From positions 2,046,001 to 2,110,000 of the forward strand of contig CAWUFE020000007.1 in assembly GCA_963921345.3 (NCBI GenBank): a DNA stretch of 64,000 nt. The letters are read 5' to 3'. The first letter of the stretch is position 1. Each line of letters starts with the position of its first letter. The notes beneath the pieces are model-generated. The model was not told where the DNA came from. It saw only the letters and a program-made list of their open reading frames with translations, and did not search any database. This stretch comes from Hoeflea_A sp963921345. Its GTDB lineage: Bacteria > Pseudomonadota > Alphaproteobacteria > Rhizobiales > Rhizobiaceae. This document shows positions 8,597 through 17,161 of this stretch, one piece after another. A program made the position numbers and the translations under genes.

Positions 8597-9235
8597 TCAG
8601 GCGCGTCCGATCATCTTCCTGTATTCAGCATAAGTTTTTGGACCGGGTCGGGCTTTCAGCCGTTCCCACGCCTTCAGGATGTCCTTTCGCGGCACACCGC
8701 GATTGACCGGATCCTGCAAAAAATCAGTAATGAAATTGTTCATCCGCGCCGCCGGTATCTGCGGCAATCGCCCCTCGGTCCGCATCAGTTCCAAGAGTTT
8801 CTGCGCCAGGTCGCCATAAGTGAAATAATTGCCCGCCTTTTGTTGCGACCGGCGCCAATCGTTCAGCCAGTACCACTGCCCCGACTTGGGCCGGACATCC
8901 GCACGGTCCGCTGCGACCAGTTCGAGCAGGAAGGTCTTGGTAGATCTGTCGTCGACATAGTTCTGCACAGGCCGGTCTGCGGCAAGCTCGTCCCGTGCCG
9001 CTCCAGCCTTGCGGTTCGGCACGGGACGCCGTTTCGGAACCCGGCCGGTTCGCAGGTATTCGCGGATCAGGTCTTCCAGTTCCAGCTTACGGAAATTGCC
9101 CACGACAATGCCGATCTCGCGTGCGAACCGCTTGAGTTCGTCGACGTAGAAATAGGCCTCGTCGAAATCCCGCACACTGATTTCCTTTGTCAGGGAAACC
9201 CGTGATCCGTCTGTTTTTATGCCCTTTTTAGCCAA
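8597..9235 (-). CDS. SAP-motif / DUF6434-like protein
   Basis: A basic 212-residue protein of uncertain function. The N-terminal part (about 22-65: F-Y-V-D-E-L-K-R-F-A ... L-E-D-L-I-R-E-Y-L) resembles the SAP nucleic-acid-binding helix-extension-helix found before DUF6434. The C-terminal half (about 95-205: N-Y-F-T-Y-G-D-L ... G-V-P-R-K-D-I-L-K-A-W) resembles DUF6434, a guess from memory. The start used is TTG at 9235; a GTG at 9175 has a better AAGGA sequence but would cut off residues before the SAP-like part. It lies 18 bases after the TIGR03084-like gene and may ride in the same operon, with no evident link to carboxylation. Confidence 0.6.
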   Translation of the reverse strand: MAKKGIKTDGSRVSLTKEISVRDFDEAYFYVDELKRFAREIGIVVGNFRKLELEDLIREYLRTGRVPKRRPVPNRKAGAARDELAADRPVQNYVDDRSTKTFLLELVAADRADVRPKSGQWYWLNDWRRSQQKAGNYFTYGDLAQKLLELMRTEGRLPQIPAARMNNFITDFLQDPVNRGVPRKDILKAWERLKARPGPKTYAEYRKMIGRA

Positions 9236-9253
9236 CAGCCCCGTCGACCGGCA

Positions 9254-10045
9254 TCAGGTTTGAACAAACCGCGTTCCGGGCGCCGGCGGCGTCTCGGGAG
9301 GTCCGGCAAAACACTGTGCCTGGGCCACCCAGGCCGTGGCGACAGGGCCCTCGGCGACCAGCGCGGTGTCGGCGACATTGCGAGTCTGGGTCACCACTTG
9401 GGCGAAATCCACCGCCGGGCCAGTGATGCGCTCCTGCTGGTCGGATTCGCCGAAATCCCAGACCACGCCCGATGGTGCGGTCAGTTGCAGAGACGGCATC
9501 TTCTCCGGGATCTCGTGGCCGTGCACCTTGAACGACCAGCCAAAAGCATTCACGCCGAGCACCACGATGTTGCGCACGCGGTCGTGTTCCTCGCGGCGCT
9601 GGCCGAGACAATCGAAGACTTCCAGGCCGTGCGCCCAGGTTTCCATCTGCCGGGCCGACATGGACGACCGAACCGACATTTCCGGCCCGGCCCACCTGAC
9701 GCGCAATTTGGGATCGAGCTTGGCCCAACGTTCGCCCATATCGGTGTAAAGCGCGCGCCAGGCCTCGAACAAATCCACCCCGCGCTCGGCCACGATACCG
9801 TTTTCGTAGGCCCGCAACCCGCTGCCGGCCAGAGCCTTTCTCAACTCGCCAAGCTCCTCGGAAAAACCCTCCGGATCTGTCAAAGCCAGGTCGGCGCAGC
9901 GGTTCCAATAGTGCAGATGCACGATCACGTCATTGATGGTCCACCCCTTGAACTGGGTTGTGCGTTCCCAGTCCACCGATTCGAGACCGTCCAGAATGGC
10001 GGCCAGCGCCTCGCTTTCGTCAAAAAAATCCTGCGCCTGCTCCAT
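9254..10045 (-). CDS. TIGR03084-family DinB/maleylpyruvate-isomerase-like protein
   Basis: A 263-residue cytoplasmic protein with the DinB/MDMPI four-helix fold: W-T-I-N-D-V-I-V-H-L-H near residue 35-45 and R-Q-M-E-T-W-A-H-G near 135 place the histidines that hold a metal in this superfamily. Such TIGR03084 proteins usually sit at the end of acyl-CoA carboxylase/AtuA clusters, as here. Possible roles include thiol-dependent isomerisation or transfer; none is established. The ATG at 10045 has GGAG six bases upstream and is preferred to the TTG at 10057. Confidence 0.82.
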   Translation of the reverse strand: MEQAQDFFDESEALAAILDGLESVDWERTTQFKGWTINDVIVHLHYWNRCADLALTDPEGFSEELGELRKALAGSGLRAYENGIVAERGVDLFEAWRALYTDMGERWAKLDPKLRVRWAGPEMSVRSSMSARQMETWAHGLEVFDCLGQRREEHDRVRNIVVLGVNAFGWSFKVHGHEIPEKMPSLQLTAPSGVVWDFGESDQQERITGPAVDFAQVVTQTRNVADTALVAEGPVATAWVAQAQCFAGPPETPPAPGTRFVQT

Positions 10046-10072
10046 GACATTCTCCAAATCGACCGAAATCGC

Positions 10073-12055
10073 TTATTCGGCGGCTTCCGCAATTTCCATC
10101 ATCAGATCGCCGGAGCCAAGCTGATCGCCATTCGCCGTTCCGATGCGCTCCACGACGCCGGCGACCGGAGCCGTGATCCTGTGCTGCATCTTCATGGCTT
10201 CAAGCACGGCCAGGGCATCGCCCTTCTCCACCGACTGACCTTCAGCGACCAGGATATCGATCACCACGCCCGGCATCGGCGCCGCGACACGGCCGCCGGC
10301 TGCCCCTGCCTCTTCCTCCGCCCCCGACCGGACGCGATGGAACGAAAATCGTCTGGCTCCTACGGCAAGGCCGAGGTCGCCGGTTTCCGAAAATCCCGCA
10401 ACGGCGGCCAGGCGCCGCCCGTTGACCGTTGCACGAACGGAATGACCATCGCGCCGGTGGAGTTCGATCTCCCACCGGTCTTCTCCTGACTGAAGCACCC
10501 AGACCTCGCCAAGATTTCGGGCCAGCAGGTCATGGGACAGGCCGGCGCTGTGAAGCCGCAGCGGTATTGCCGGAAGCGCTGCACTGGACCAGCCAAGCTG
10601 GCTTGCCGCGACGTAGCCGGCCGCGGCAAAGGCCGAGGCCCGGTCGGCATCGAGAAAGATCGCTGCCGCAAGCACCACTTCCTCGGGATCCGGTTCGAAC
10701 ACATTTGTGCCGTCGGGAAACGTCTCGTCGAGAAACGCCGTGGTCGCCCCGCCGTCGGCAAATCGGTCGTTGCGCACGATGTCGGCCAGAAACCCGCTGT
10801 TGGTGACCGGACCGAGCAGGACCGATTCCTCTAGGGCACGCACCAGGCGAACCCGTGCGGTTTCCCGTGTCTCACCCCAGGCAATGATCTTGGCCAGCAT
10901 CGGGTCGTAAAATGGCGAGACCACCTGCCCCGTCGCGATGCCGACGTCAATGCGGATACCGTCACCGGCGGCTGGCCGCCAAAGGTCGATGCGACCGGTT
11001 GCCGGCAGATATCCGTTGGCCGGATCTTCGGCGTAAAGACGCGCCTCGATGGCATGGCCGTCGAGCCGCACCTCCGATTGCTCGAGCGGCAACGAGGCAC
11101 CCTGTGCCACCGCGATCTGCATGGCTACCAGGTCCAGGCCGGTGACCATCTCCGTCACCGGGTGCTCCACCTGAAGGCGGGTGTTCATTTCCAGGAAATA
11201 GAAGTCGCCCGATTCGTCGAGCAGGAACTCGACCGTGCCGGCGCCGCAATAGTCGACGGCTTTCGCCGCCGCCACCGCGGCCGATCCCATTCGCTCTCGC
11301 AGATCCGGCGTCATGACAGGGCACGGCGCCTCTTCGATGACTTTCTGGTGTCGTCTCTGCACGGAGCAGTCGCGTTCACCGAGGTGAATGCAGCTGCCGT
11401 GCCGGTCGGCAAACACCTGAATTTCGACGTGGCGTGGCCGGACAATCGCCTTCTCGATGATCAACTCGCCGGATCCGAAGGCGTTCGTGGCTTCCGAACG
11501 CGCCTCGGCGAGCGCCGCAGGCATGGAAGCCGGATCGGAAACCAGCCGCATGCCGCGTCCGCCACCGCCGGCCGCTGCCTTGACCATCACCGGAAAGCCG
11601 ATCTCGTCCGCCGCCTTCGCCAGGGTCCCGTCGTCCTGGTCGGCGTCCTGGTAACCCGGTACGCACGGCACTTTCGCGGCGATCATCAGCCGCTTCGCTT
11701 CGGCCTTGTTACCCATCAGGTAGATCGCCTTGGCCGGCGGACCGATGAACACCAGGCCGGCATCTTCCACCGCCTCGGCAAAGGCTTCGTTTTCCGACAG
11801 GAATCCGTAGCCCGGATGGACGGCGCCGACACCGGTCTCGCGGGCGGCCTTCAGGATAGCATCGGCGTTCAGATAGCTTTCGGAGACTGCCGGAGGGCCG
11901 ATCAGCACGGCGTCGTCGGCCATGGCGACATGTGGTGCGTGCCGGTCGGCTTCGGAGTAAACGGCCACGGTGCGCAGACCCAGGTCACGGGCCGTGCGCA
12001 GGACCCGGCAAGCAATTTCACCGCGATTGGCGACAAGCAGCGAGTCGAAATCCAC
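10073..12055 (-). CDS. Acyl-CoA carboxylase alpha subunit (biotin carboxylase plus biotin carrier)
   Basis: A 660-residue biotin-dependent carboxylase subunit. The N-terminal biotin carboxylase (about 1-445) opens with L-L-V-A-N-R-G-E-I-A and contains the ATP loop G-G-G-G-R-G-M and the catalytic E-M-N-T-R-L-Q-V-E-H-P-V-T-E. The C-terminal carrier carries V-L-E-A-M-K-M-Q-H, whose middle lysine is biotinylated. It works with the carboxyltransferase at 12876. The GTG at 12055 has GGAGG ten bases upstream and fits the family's N-terminus; an ATG at 12076 inside the preceding gene is an alternative. Substrate may be methylcrotonyl-, geranyl- or another acyl-CoA; sequence alone does not decide. Confidence 0.92.
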   Translation of the reverse strand: MDFDSLLVANRGEIACRVLRTARDLGLRTVAVYSEADRHAPHVAMADDAVLIGPPAVSESYLNADAILKAARETGVGAVHPGYGFLSENEAFAEAVEDAGLVFIGPPAKAIYLMGNKAEAKRLMIAAKVPCVPGYQDADQDDGTLAKAADEIGFPVMVKAAAGGGGRGMRLVSDPASMPAALAEARSEATNAFGSGELIIEKAIVRPRHVEIQVFADRHGSCIHLGERDCSVQRRHQKVIEEAPCPVMTPDLRERMGSAAVAAAKAVDYCGAGTVEFLLDESGDFYFLEMNTRLQVEHPVTEMVTGLDLVAMQIAVAQGASLPLEQSEVRLDGHAIEARLYAEDPANGYLPATGRIDLWRPAAGDGIRIDVGIATGQVVSPFYDPMLAKIIAWGETRETARVRLVRALEESVLLGPVTNSGFLADIVRNDRFADGGATTAFLDETFPDGTNVFEPDPEEVVLAAAIFLDADRASAFAAAGYVAASQLGWSSAALPAIPLRLHSAGLSHDLLARNLGEVWVLQSGEDRWEIELHRRDGHSVRATVNGRRLAAVAGFSETGDLGLAVGARRFSFHRVRSGAEEEAGAAGGRVAAPMPGVVIDILVAEGQSVEKGDALAVLEAMKMQHRITAPVAGVVERIGTANGDQLGSGDLMMEIAEAAE

Positions 12056-12060
12056 GAGTG

Positions 12061-12867
12061 TCAGCCCTCCGCCCATTTCGGTTTGCGTTTTTCCAGAAAA
12101 CTGGCGATGCCTTCGCGGCCCTCGTCCGACATCATGCGATCGGCGAAGTTTTCCGCGGCAACCCGTTTTTGCTCGTCGCGCGACAGGCCGGGCAGCAACC
12201 GGATCAGCCGTTTCGTCTCGGCCACGGCGCCGGGCGCACAGCGTTCGACCTGCTTGCGAATGGCCGCAACTTCGGTCTCCAGCGCCTCCGATCCGGAAAG
12301 CACGTTGTCGACAAGGCCGATGGCCGCGGCCTGCTCGGCATCGAGGCGCGCGGCAATCAGCATCAGCCGGCGCCCTTCCCGCGTCCCGAGCCGCTTCAGC
12401 ACGAAGGGAGCGATCTGCGCTGGCGTCAGGCCGATCATGGTCTCGGTCAGCGCAAAGCGCGCCTCCGCCTCGGCCAGAACGACATCGCCAGCACAGGCCA
12501 GGCCGAACCCGCCGGCCATGGCGGCGCCCTCGACGGCCATCACCGTTACCTGCGGCAGGGCATCCACGGCATCGAACAGGTCCGCCGCCTCGAGGCTGAG
12601 TTGAATCACGTCGGCACGATTGCCGCCGCCGTGAAAGGCGGTCTTGAAGGATTTCAGGTCGCCGCCGGCACAGAATATGCCGCCTCGGCCGCGAAACGTT
12701 ACGCCGCGGATGTCGCGTCGGTCGTCGAGTGCGGCGCACAGGGTCAGCAATTCCCGAACCCGCTCGGTGGTCAGCGGGTTGCGGATCTCGGGCTGATTGA
12801 ACCAGACGGTCAGCCAGCCGCCGTCCCGTTCCAGCTCGATCGCTTCGGTTTTCGGCAGTTCGCTCAT
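12061..12867 (-). CDS. Enoyl-CoA hydratase/isomerase-family protein
   Basis: A crotonase-fold protein of 268 residues that probably hydrates the carboxylated enoyl-CoA made by the neighbouring carboxylase, as methylglutaconyl-CoA or isohexenylglutaconyl-CoA hydratases do. The oxyanion-hole segments are visible at F-R-G-R-G-G-I-F-C-A-G-G-D-L-K (about 60-75) and V-E-G-A-A-M-A-G-G-F-G-L (about 110-120). The start ATG at 12867 is followed by a standard crotonase N-terminus; the open frame continues upstream only as overlap with the carboxyltransferase gene. It lies between the two carboxylase subunits, an order common in leucine/terpene-type clusters. Confidence 0.9.
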   Translation of the reverse strand: MSELPKTEAIELERDGGWLTVWFNQPEIRNPLTTERVRELLTLCAALDDRRDIRGVTFRGRGGIFCAGGDLKSFKTAFHGGGNRADVIQLSLEAADLFDAVDALPQVTVMAVEGAAMAGGFGLACAGDVVLAEAEARFALTETMIGLTPAQIAPFVLKRLGTREGRRLMLIAARLDAEQAAAIGLVDNVLSGSEALETEVAAIRKQVERCAPGAVAETKRLIRLLPGLSRDEQKRVAAENFADRMMSDEGREGIASFLEKRKPKWAEG

Positions 12868-12875
12868 TGCTCGCC

Positions 12876-14495
12876 TCACATCCGAGCCACGCCGAAGGCG
12901 TTTGGCTGCAGGGTCCGGTTCTCCGCTTCCAGGCAGGTTTCGAGGCAAAAGCCGAGAATCCTGCGCGTGTCGCGCGGGTCGATAACCCCGTGGTCGAGAC
13001 ACTGGCCGGACGTGTAGAACGCATCCGACTGTCGGTCGAAATGCGCCGCGATCGCCTTGTGCTGGGCTGCAAGCGCCTCCTCGTCGACCGGCTGTCCCTT
13101 TCGCTGCGCCGCGACCCGCGCCACCATCGTCATGGTTCCGGCCGCCTGTTCTCCGCCCATGACGCCGGTGGTGGCGTTCGGCCAGGCAAAGAGGAAATCC
13201 GGCTCGTAGGCGAAACCGCTCATGCCGTAATTGCCGGCCCCGAAACTGGCGCCGATATAGAGCGCGATCCGCGGCACCCGAACGTTCGACACCGCCTGGA
13301 TCATCTTCGAGCCGTGCTTGATCATGCCGGCCTGCTCGTATTCGGTGCCCACCATGTAGCCGGTGGTGTTGTTGAGGAAGATCAGCGGCAGTTCGGCCTG
13401 ATCGCACAGCTGGATGAACTGCGCTGCCTTGGTGGCGCCGTCCGGATCGATCGGCCCGTTATTGCCGATCAGGCCGCAGGCGATGCCGTTGATCGCCGCC
13501 TGCAGGCAGACCGTGGACACGCCGTAGCGCGGCTTGAAATCGTCGAAATCCGAACCGTCGACGACGCGCGCCGCCACCTCGCGCATGTCGTAGGGGATCC
13601 GGTAGTCGATCGGCACCACGCCGGCCAATTCGTCCGGATCGTAGCGCGGTTCGTCGAAGGCGCGGCGCTGCGTCGGCTGCAGCCGGCTGTTCCAGTCGAT
13701 ACGGCGCATCACGCTGCGGGCGATCGCCACGCCATGGGCATCGTCATCGGCCAGATACTCGACCAGCCCGGAAGTCGAAGCATGCATTTCAGAGCCGCCC
13801 AGTTGGCGGTCGTCGGCTTTCTCGCCGGTCGCTGCATGCACCAACGCCGCACCGGCCAGCGCCGCCATACCGTTGTTCCTGACGCCGATCACATAGTCGG
13901 ACATTCCGGGCATATAGGCACCGCCCGCCGTCGACGGTCCATGCAACACCACGATGGACGGGATGCCCGCCGCGCTCGCCAGCGCCAGGTTGCGGAACAG
14001 CGCCCCGCCCTTGGCCCAGAACTCCACCTTGTATTCCAACAGGTTGGCGCCGGCGCTTTCCACCAGATGGATGAGCGGCAGTTTCTGACGCCGCGCCATC
14101 TCCTGGATGCTGAGCACCGCCGGAAGGCTCATCTTGCCCATGGCGCCGGCCTTGATGCCGCTATCGTCCACCCAGATCATGCAGCGCACGCCTTCGACGA
14201 AGCCGATTCCGATGATCAGCGACGAACCGGGAACGGTCTTTTCCGGATCGTCGCTGTCCATGAGATAGCCGGCGAGTGAATGCAGCTGAACGAACGGCAT
14301 GCCGGGATCGAGCAATCGCGCCAGCCGCTCGCGCGGCGTGATCTGGCCACGTTCCTCGAAACGCGGCCGCCGTTTCTCCGACAGGGACACCGCCCGTGCC
14401 TCCAGGGAACGCAGGCGTTCGATCAGCGCCAGCATGTCCTCGCGGTTCTGCGCGAAGGCGCCCGATCCGGTGTCGATCTGGCTGACAAAGCCCAT
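12876..14495 (-). CDS. Acyl-CoA carboxylase beta subunit (carboxyltransferase)
   Basis: A 539-residue carboxyltransferase that moves the carboxyl group from biotin to an acyl-CoA. It has the family's N-terminal R-G-Q-I-T-P-R-E-R-L-A-R-L-L-D-P-G, the oxyanion-hole stretch Y-M-P-G-M-S-D-Y near the middle and G-A-S-F-G-A-G-N-Y-G-M-S-G near residue 420, then M-G-G-E-Q-A-A-G-T-M. These resemble methylcrotonyl-/geranyl-CoA carboxylases more than acetyl- or propionyl-CoA ones. The ATG shares its first base with the stop of the AtuA-like gene (TGATG). Confidence 0.92.
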   Translation of the reverse strand: MGFVSQIDTGSGAFAQNREDMLALIERLRSLEARAVSLSEKRRPRFEERGQITPRERLARLLDPGMPFVQLHSLAGYLMDSDDPEKTVPGSSLIIGIGFVEGVRCMIWVDDSGIKAGAMGKMSLPAVLSIQEMARRQKLPLIHLVESAGANLLEYKVEFWAKGGALFRNLALASAAGIPSIVVLHGPSTAGGAYMPGMSDYVIGVRNNGMAALAGAALVHAATGEKADDRQLGGSEMHASTSGLVEYLADDDAHGVAIARSVMRRIDWNSRLQPTQRRAFDEPRYDPDELAGVVPIDYRIPYDMREVAARVVDGSDFDDFKPRYGVSTVCLQAAINGIACGLIGNNGPIDPDGATKAAQFIQLCDQAELPLIFLNNTTGYMVGTEYEQAGMIKHGSKMIQAVSNVRVPRIALYIGASFGAGNYGMSGFAYEPDFLFAWPNATTGVMGGEQAAGTMTMVARVAAQRKGQPVDEEALAAQHKAIAAHFDRQSDAFYTSGQCLDHGVIDPRDTRRILGFCLETCLEAENRTLQPNAFGVARM

Positions 14496-16279
14496 CACGT
14501 TTCCCCTCCGGCCGCCTCGGGCAGCAATGATTGCGGCAGTTCGACCGGCAAGGCCAGCAGGATCTGCGCGTAACTCTTGCCCTGTGCGTCGTTCAGCAGG
14601 CTGGCGACGCCGCCGCCGCCCAGCGCATCGTTCAACAGCAAGTTTATGGCATGGATCCCGGGCAGGTAGAACCGTTCGGCATCGCCCTTCAGCCAGGGCG
14701 CGAAGGCTCTTGCGATTGTCGCATCGTCCAGCGCCTTCCAGATCCACGGCAGGTATTCGGCTCTTCTGGCAATGACGCCGACATTGGCCGCATTGCCATT
14801 GTCGCCCGACCTTGCCCAGGCCAGCAGCTCCAGCGGGCAGGTCGCCGTCGGGCCGACTGATTCCGCCGGATCCGGAACCGGTAGGGACGGAGCCGTGTCT
14901 TCGCGCACGGCCGGCACGACGGGTTCGAAGCCGATATCGGTACCGTCAACGGCAACCGCGACAGGAACCTCGCCGGCATCGACCAGAAACGAGAACAGCC
15001 GGACGACCGGAGACGGGCGCGGGCGACCGCCACCGGTGAAGAAGTGCAGGCCGGGCGGCGTCGCCAGCGCCCCGCCGATCACTTCCTTCAGGAACAGACC
15101 GACGGCGCGCGCATCCGGGTGGCGCACGGCTGCCTTGACGGAGATTTCCTCGTGAACGCCGCCCGGCGGCGTTCCGCCGAAAAGCTCCACCGAAACATCG
15201 TCGTAATCCGGCGCTCCAAGGGCCTTCAACCGCTTGCGCGCCCGCTCCAGCCCCATCTCGACAAAGGCGCGAGCTTTCTCGCGCGCTTTGCGTCCATTGA
15301 ACTGCAGCACCTGGCCGGCTCGATAGCCGTCCATGAATGTCGCCGAGACCTTGAGGCGGCCCGTCGGCGCTCGGCCCCGGGCGCCGCGGACGCGAACCCG
15401 GTCCGCCGCCTCCTGCAGCATGGTGACGGCGGAGAAGTCACAGATGACATCCGGCAGAATGTAGGCCTGCGGATCGCCAATCTCGTAGAGCATCTGCTCA
15501 CCGACCGTGGCCGAGCTGACGATGCCGTTCGTCTCCGGCGGTTTGGTGACGACAAACGCACCGTCGGAATCGACCTCGGCCACCGGATAACCGATCTCGG
15601 CGAGATTGCCGGCTGCCTCCCAGTCGGTAAAGTTGCCGCCGGTCGATTGTGGCCCGCACTCCAGCAGGTGCCCGGCCAGGGACCCGGCCGCCAGAAGGTC
15701 GTGATCGGAAGCCGTCCAGCCGAAGCGATGGATGCAGGCGGCCAACGCCAGCGCACTGTCTGCACAGCGCCCCGTGACGACGATATCGGCCCCGGCATCG
15801 AGTGCCGCCGCTATCGGAAAAGCTCCGAGATAAGCGTTGATGGAGGCCACTTTTTCCGGATCGGGAAAGGCCGATCCGTCGAACATTTCCGTGGCGCCGG
15901 TAAAGTCGCTCCTGCGCTGCAGTAGGTCGTCACCGGTGACAATCGCCACTTTCAGGTCAAGGCCCGCTTCGTCAATCGCCTGCCGAAGCGCGGCGGCGCA
16001 GGCCTGCGGATTGACCCCGCCGGCATTGGAAAGGACTCTGACGCCCTTTCGGGCAATTTCGGGAAGGTTTCGTGCCATGACCTCGGTCACGAAATCGACG
16101 GCATAACCCAGCACCGGATCTTTCATCCTGGCGCGTGCCATGATCGACATGGTGATTTCGGCAAGATAGTCGTAGACGAGGACGTCCAGGCCTGAGGTCG
16201 CGAGCAGCTGCGGTGTGGCATGGACCGCCTCGCCCCAAAATCCGGCAGCGCCGCCGATGATCAACGGATTGTCAGCCAA
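14495..16279 (-). CDS. AtuA-like protein (DUF1446 plus C-terminal AtuA ferredoxin-like domain)
   Basis: A 594-residue protein of the acyclic terpene utilisation AtuA family. The DUF1446 core (about 5-450) opens with I-I-G-G-A-A-G-F-W-G and contains S-N-A-G-G-V-N-P. The separate C-terminal domain (about 485-585) has A-W-A-R-S-G-D-N-G-N-A-A-N-V-G. The biochemical role of AtuA is not settled, although it is needed for citronellol/geranylate growth in Pseudomonas. It heads the leftward carboxylase operon and is divergent from a TetR gene. The start is a TTG preceded by AGGA with a 6-base gap. AtuB, AtuD, AtuG and AtuH homologues are absent here, so a terpene substrate is not assured. Confidence 0.87.
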   Translation of the reverse strand: MADNPLIIGGAAGFWGEAVHATPQLLATSGLDVLVYDYLAEITMSIMARARMKDPVLGYAVDFVTEVMARNLPEIARKGVRVLSNAGGVNPQACAAALRQAIDEAGLDLKVAIVTGDDLLQRRSDFTGATEMFDGSAFPDPEKVASINAYLGAFPIAAALDAGADIVVTGRCADSALALAACIHRFGWTASDHDLLAAGSLAGHLLECGPQSTGGNFTDWEAAGNLAEIGYPVAEVDSDGAFVVTKPPETNGIVSSATVGEQMLYEIGDPQAYILPDVICDFSAVTMLQEAADRVRVRGARGRAPTGRLKVSATFMDGYRAGQVLQFNGRKAREKARAFVEMGLERARKRLKALGAPDYDDVSVELFGGTPPGGVHEEISVKAAVRHPDARAVGLFLKEVIGGALATPPGLHFFTGGGRPRPSPVVRLFSFLVDAGEVPVAVAVDGTDIGFEPVVPAVREDTAPSLPVPDPAESVGPTATCPLELLAWARSGDNGNAANVGVIARRAEYLPWIWKALDDATIARAFAPWLKGDAERFYLPGIHAINLLLNDALGGGGVASLLNDAQGKSYAQILLALPVELPQSLLPEAAGGET

Positions 16280-16303
16280 TGTTCTTCCTCGAGTCGCATC
16301 ATT

Positions 16304-16321
16304 ACAGACCGAACATTCTGT
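16304..16321. promoter_or_regulatory. Candidate TetR operator between the AtuA-like and tetR genes
   Basis: ACAGA (16304-16308) and TCTGT (16317-16321) form an 18-bp imperfect palindrome with 6 of 9 pairs. It lies 25 bases before the AtuA-like start and in the shared 115-base region before the TetR gene, the usual place for a local repressor site. Confidence 0.4.
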
Positions 16322-16331
16322 TTCTAATTGC

Positions 16332-16361
16332 TTGCCTCTTTCGCTGTCAAGGCGCTATAGG
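16332..16361 (+). promoter_or_regulatory. Possible promoter of the tetR gene
   Basis: TTGCCT (16332-16337), 18 bases, TATAGG (16356-16361), ending 33 bases before the TetR start. The match to sigma70 is moderate (4 of 6 in each box). Confidence 0.35.
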
Positions 16362-16394
16362 ATTTGAGCCTAACAGATTATGGGGACTCGCATA

Positions 16395-17036
16395 ATGAGC
16401 GCGCCAGCCGTTGCGGAAAGCCCGGCAAAACCGTCCAAGAAGGACCTCAAGGCGGAGGCGATGAAGCGCCGCATCTGTGCCGCCGCCGTCACCTGCATCG
16501 ACGAACTCGGCTACGCCGAAGCGTCGATCAACCGGATCCAGGCACGGGCCGGCGTCTCGCGCGGCGCCCTCACCCATCATTTTCCGACCAAACAGGCGCT
16601 GGTGGCCGAAACGGCGATGCGGCTGCTGCAGGCCGCCCTGCGGCCGATCAAGATGCGCAAGCGCGACGGCGAGACACCGCCGACCGAAACGCTGATCCGC
16701 GACAGCTGGAACCGCATCGTCAACACAGCCGAGGGACGCGCCTTCCAGGAAATCATCATCGCCTGCCGCACCGACCGCGCGCTCTATGATGTGCTGGCGG
16801 ACGATCTCTACACCTGGAATTCCGAGAGCGCGGCCTCAGTCAGCGAGCTCTATCGCGGGACAGGCGCGGCTGACGACGATGCCGCGGTGCTTTGGAGCAT
16901 TTGCCGCACGTTCCTGCGCGGCCTGATCATCCAGGAGCGCTTCGTCTCCGATCCGGCCTATCTCCAGCGGATGATGGACCGCTTCGCCGGCATCATGTCG
17001 CAGCACCTGCTGGTGCGCGATACAAGCGACGTTTAG
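16395..17036 (+). CDS. TetR-family transcriptional regulator
   Basis: A 213-residue repressor-type protein. The helix-turn-helix is clear at about 18-63: A-A-A-V-T-C-I-D-E-L-G-Y, then I-Q-A-R-A-G-V-S-R-G-A-L-T-H-H-F. The rest is an alpha-helical ligand domain. It is divergent from the AtuA-like/carboxylase operon, so it probably controls that operon in response to an acyl-CoA or its precursor. The ATG at 16395 has GGGG nine bases upstream; an ATG at 16380 would add five residues but lacks a good ribosome site. Confidence 0.88.
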   Translation: MSAPAVAESPAKPSKKDLKAEAMKRRICAAAVTCIDELGYAEASINRIQARAGVSRGALTHHFPTKQALVAETAMRLLQAALRPIKMRKRDGETPPTETLIRDSWNRIVNTAEGRAFQEIIIACRTDRALYDVLADDLYTWNSESAASVSELYRGTGAADDDAAVLWSICRTFLRGLIIQERFVSDPAYLQRMMDRFAGIMSQHLLVRDTSDV

Positions 17037-17110
17037 TTCAAGTCGCCCTGCTCTCCGGTGCGCAGACTCGCTTGCTTCCTACGAGTTACTGACCACTTTA
17101 AGGAATTTGT

Positions 17111-17132
17111 GATACCAGTATGATATCAGTAC
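17111..17132. promoter_or_regulatory. Tandem 11-bp repeat, candidate GntR operator 1
   Basis: GATACCAGTAT (17111-17121) is followed at once by GATATCAGTAC (17122-17132), 9 of 11 identical. Its reverse complement matches the repeat at 17936-17957, before nanE. It ends 29 bases before the gntR start. See the matching entry at 17936. Confidence 0.55.
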
Positions 17133-17161
17133 TGCGAGCGGCCGACTGAACGGAGTGTGCA

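Noticed and set aside
12056..13072. Apparent N-terminal extension of the biotin carboxylase through the hydratase gene
   Set aside because: The frame happens to stay open, but the translated stretch has no domain, while the hydratase in the other frame is intact and a GTG with GGAGG begins the carboxylase proper.
12867..14279. Long rightward open frame across the carboxyltransferase gene
   Set aside because: Histidine/arginine-rich translation typical of antisense frames at high GC; the carboxyltransferase motifs are on the other strand.
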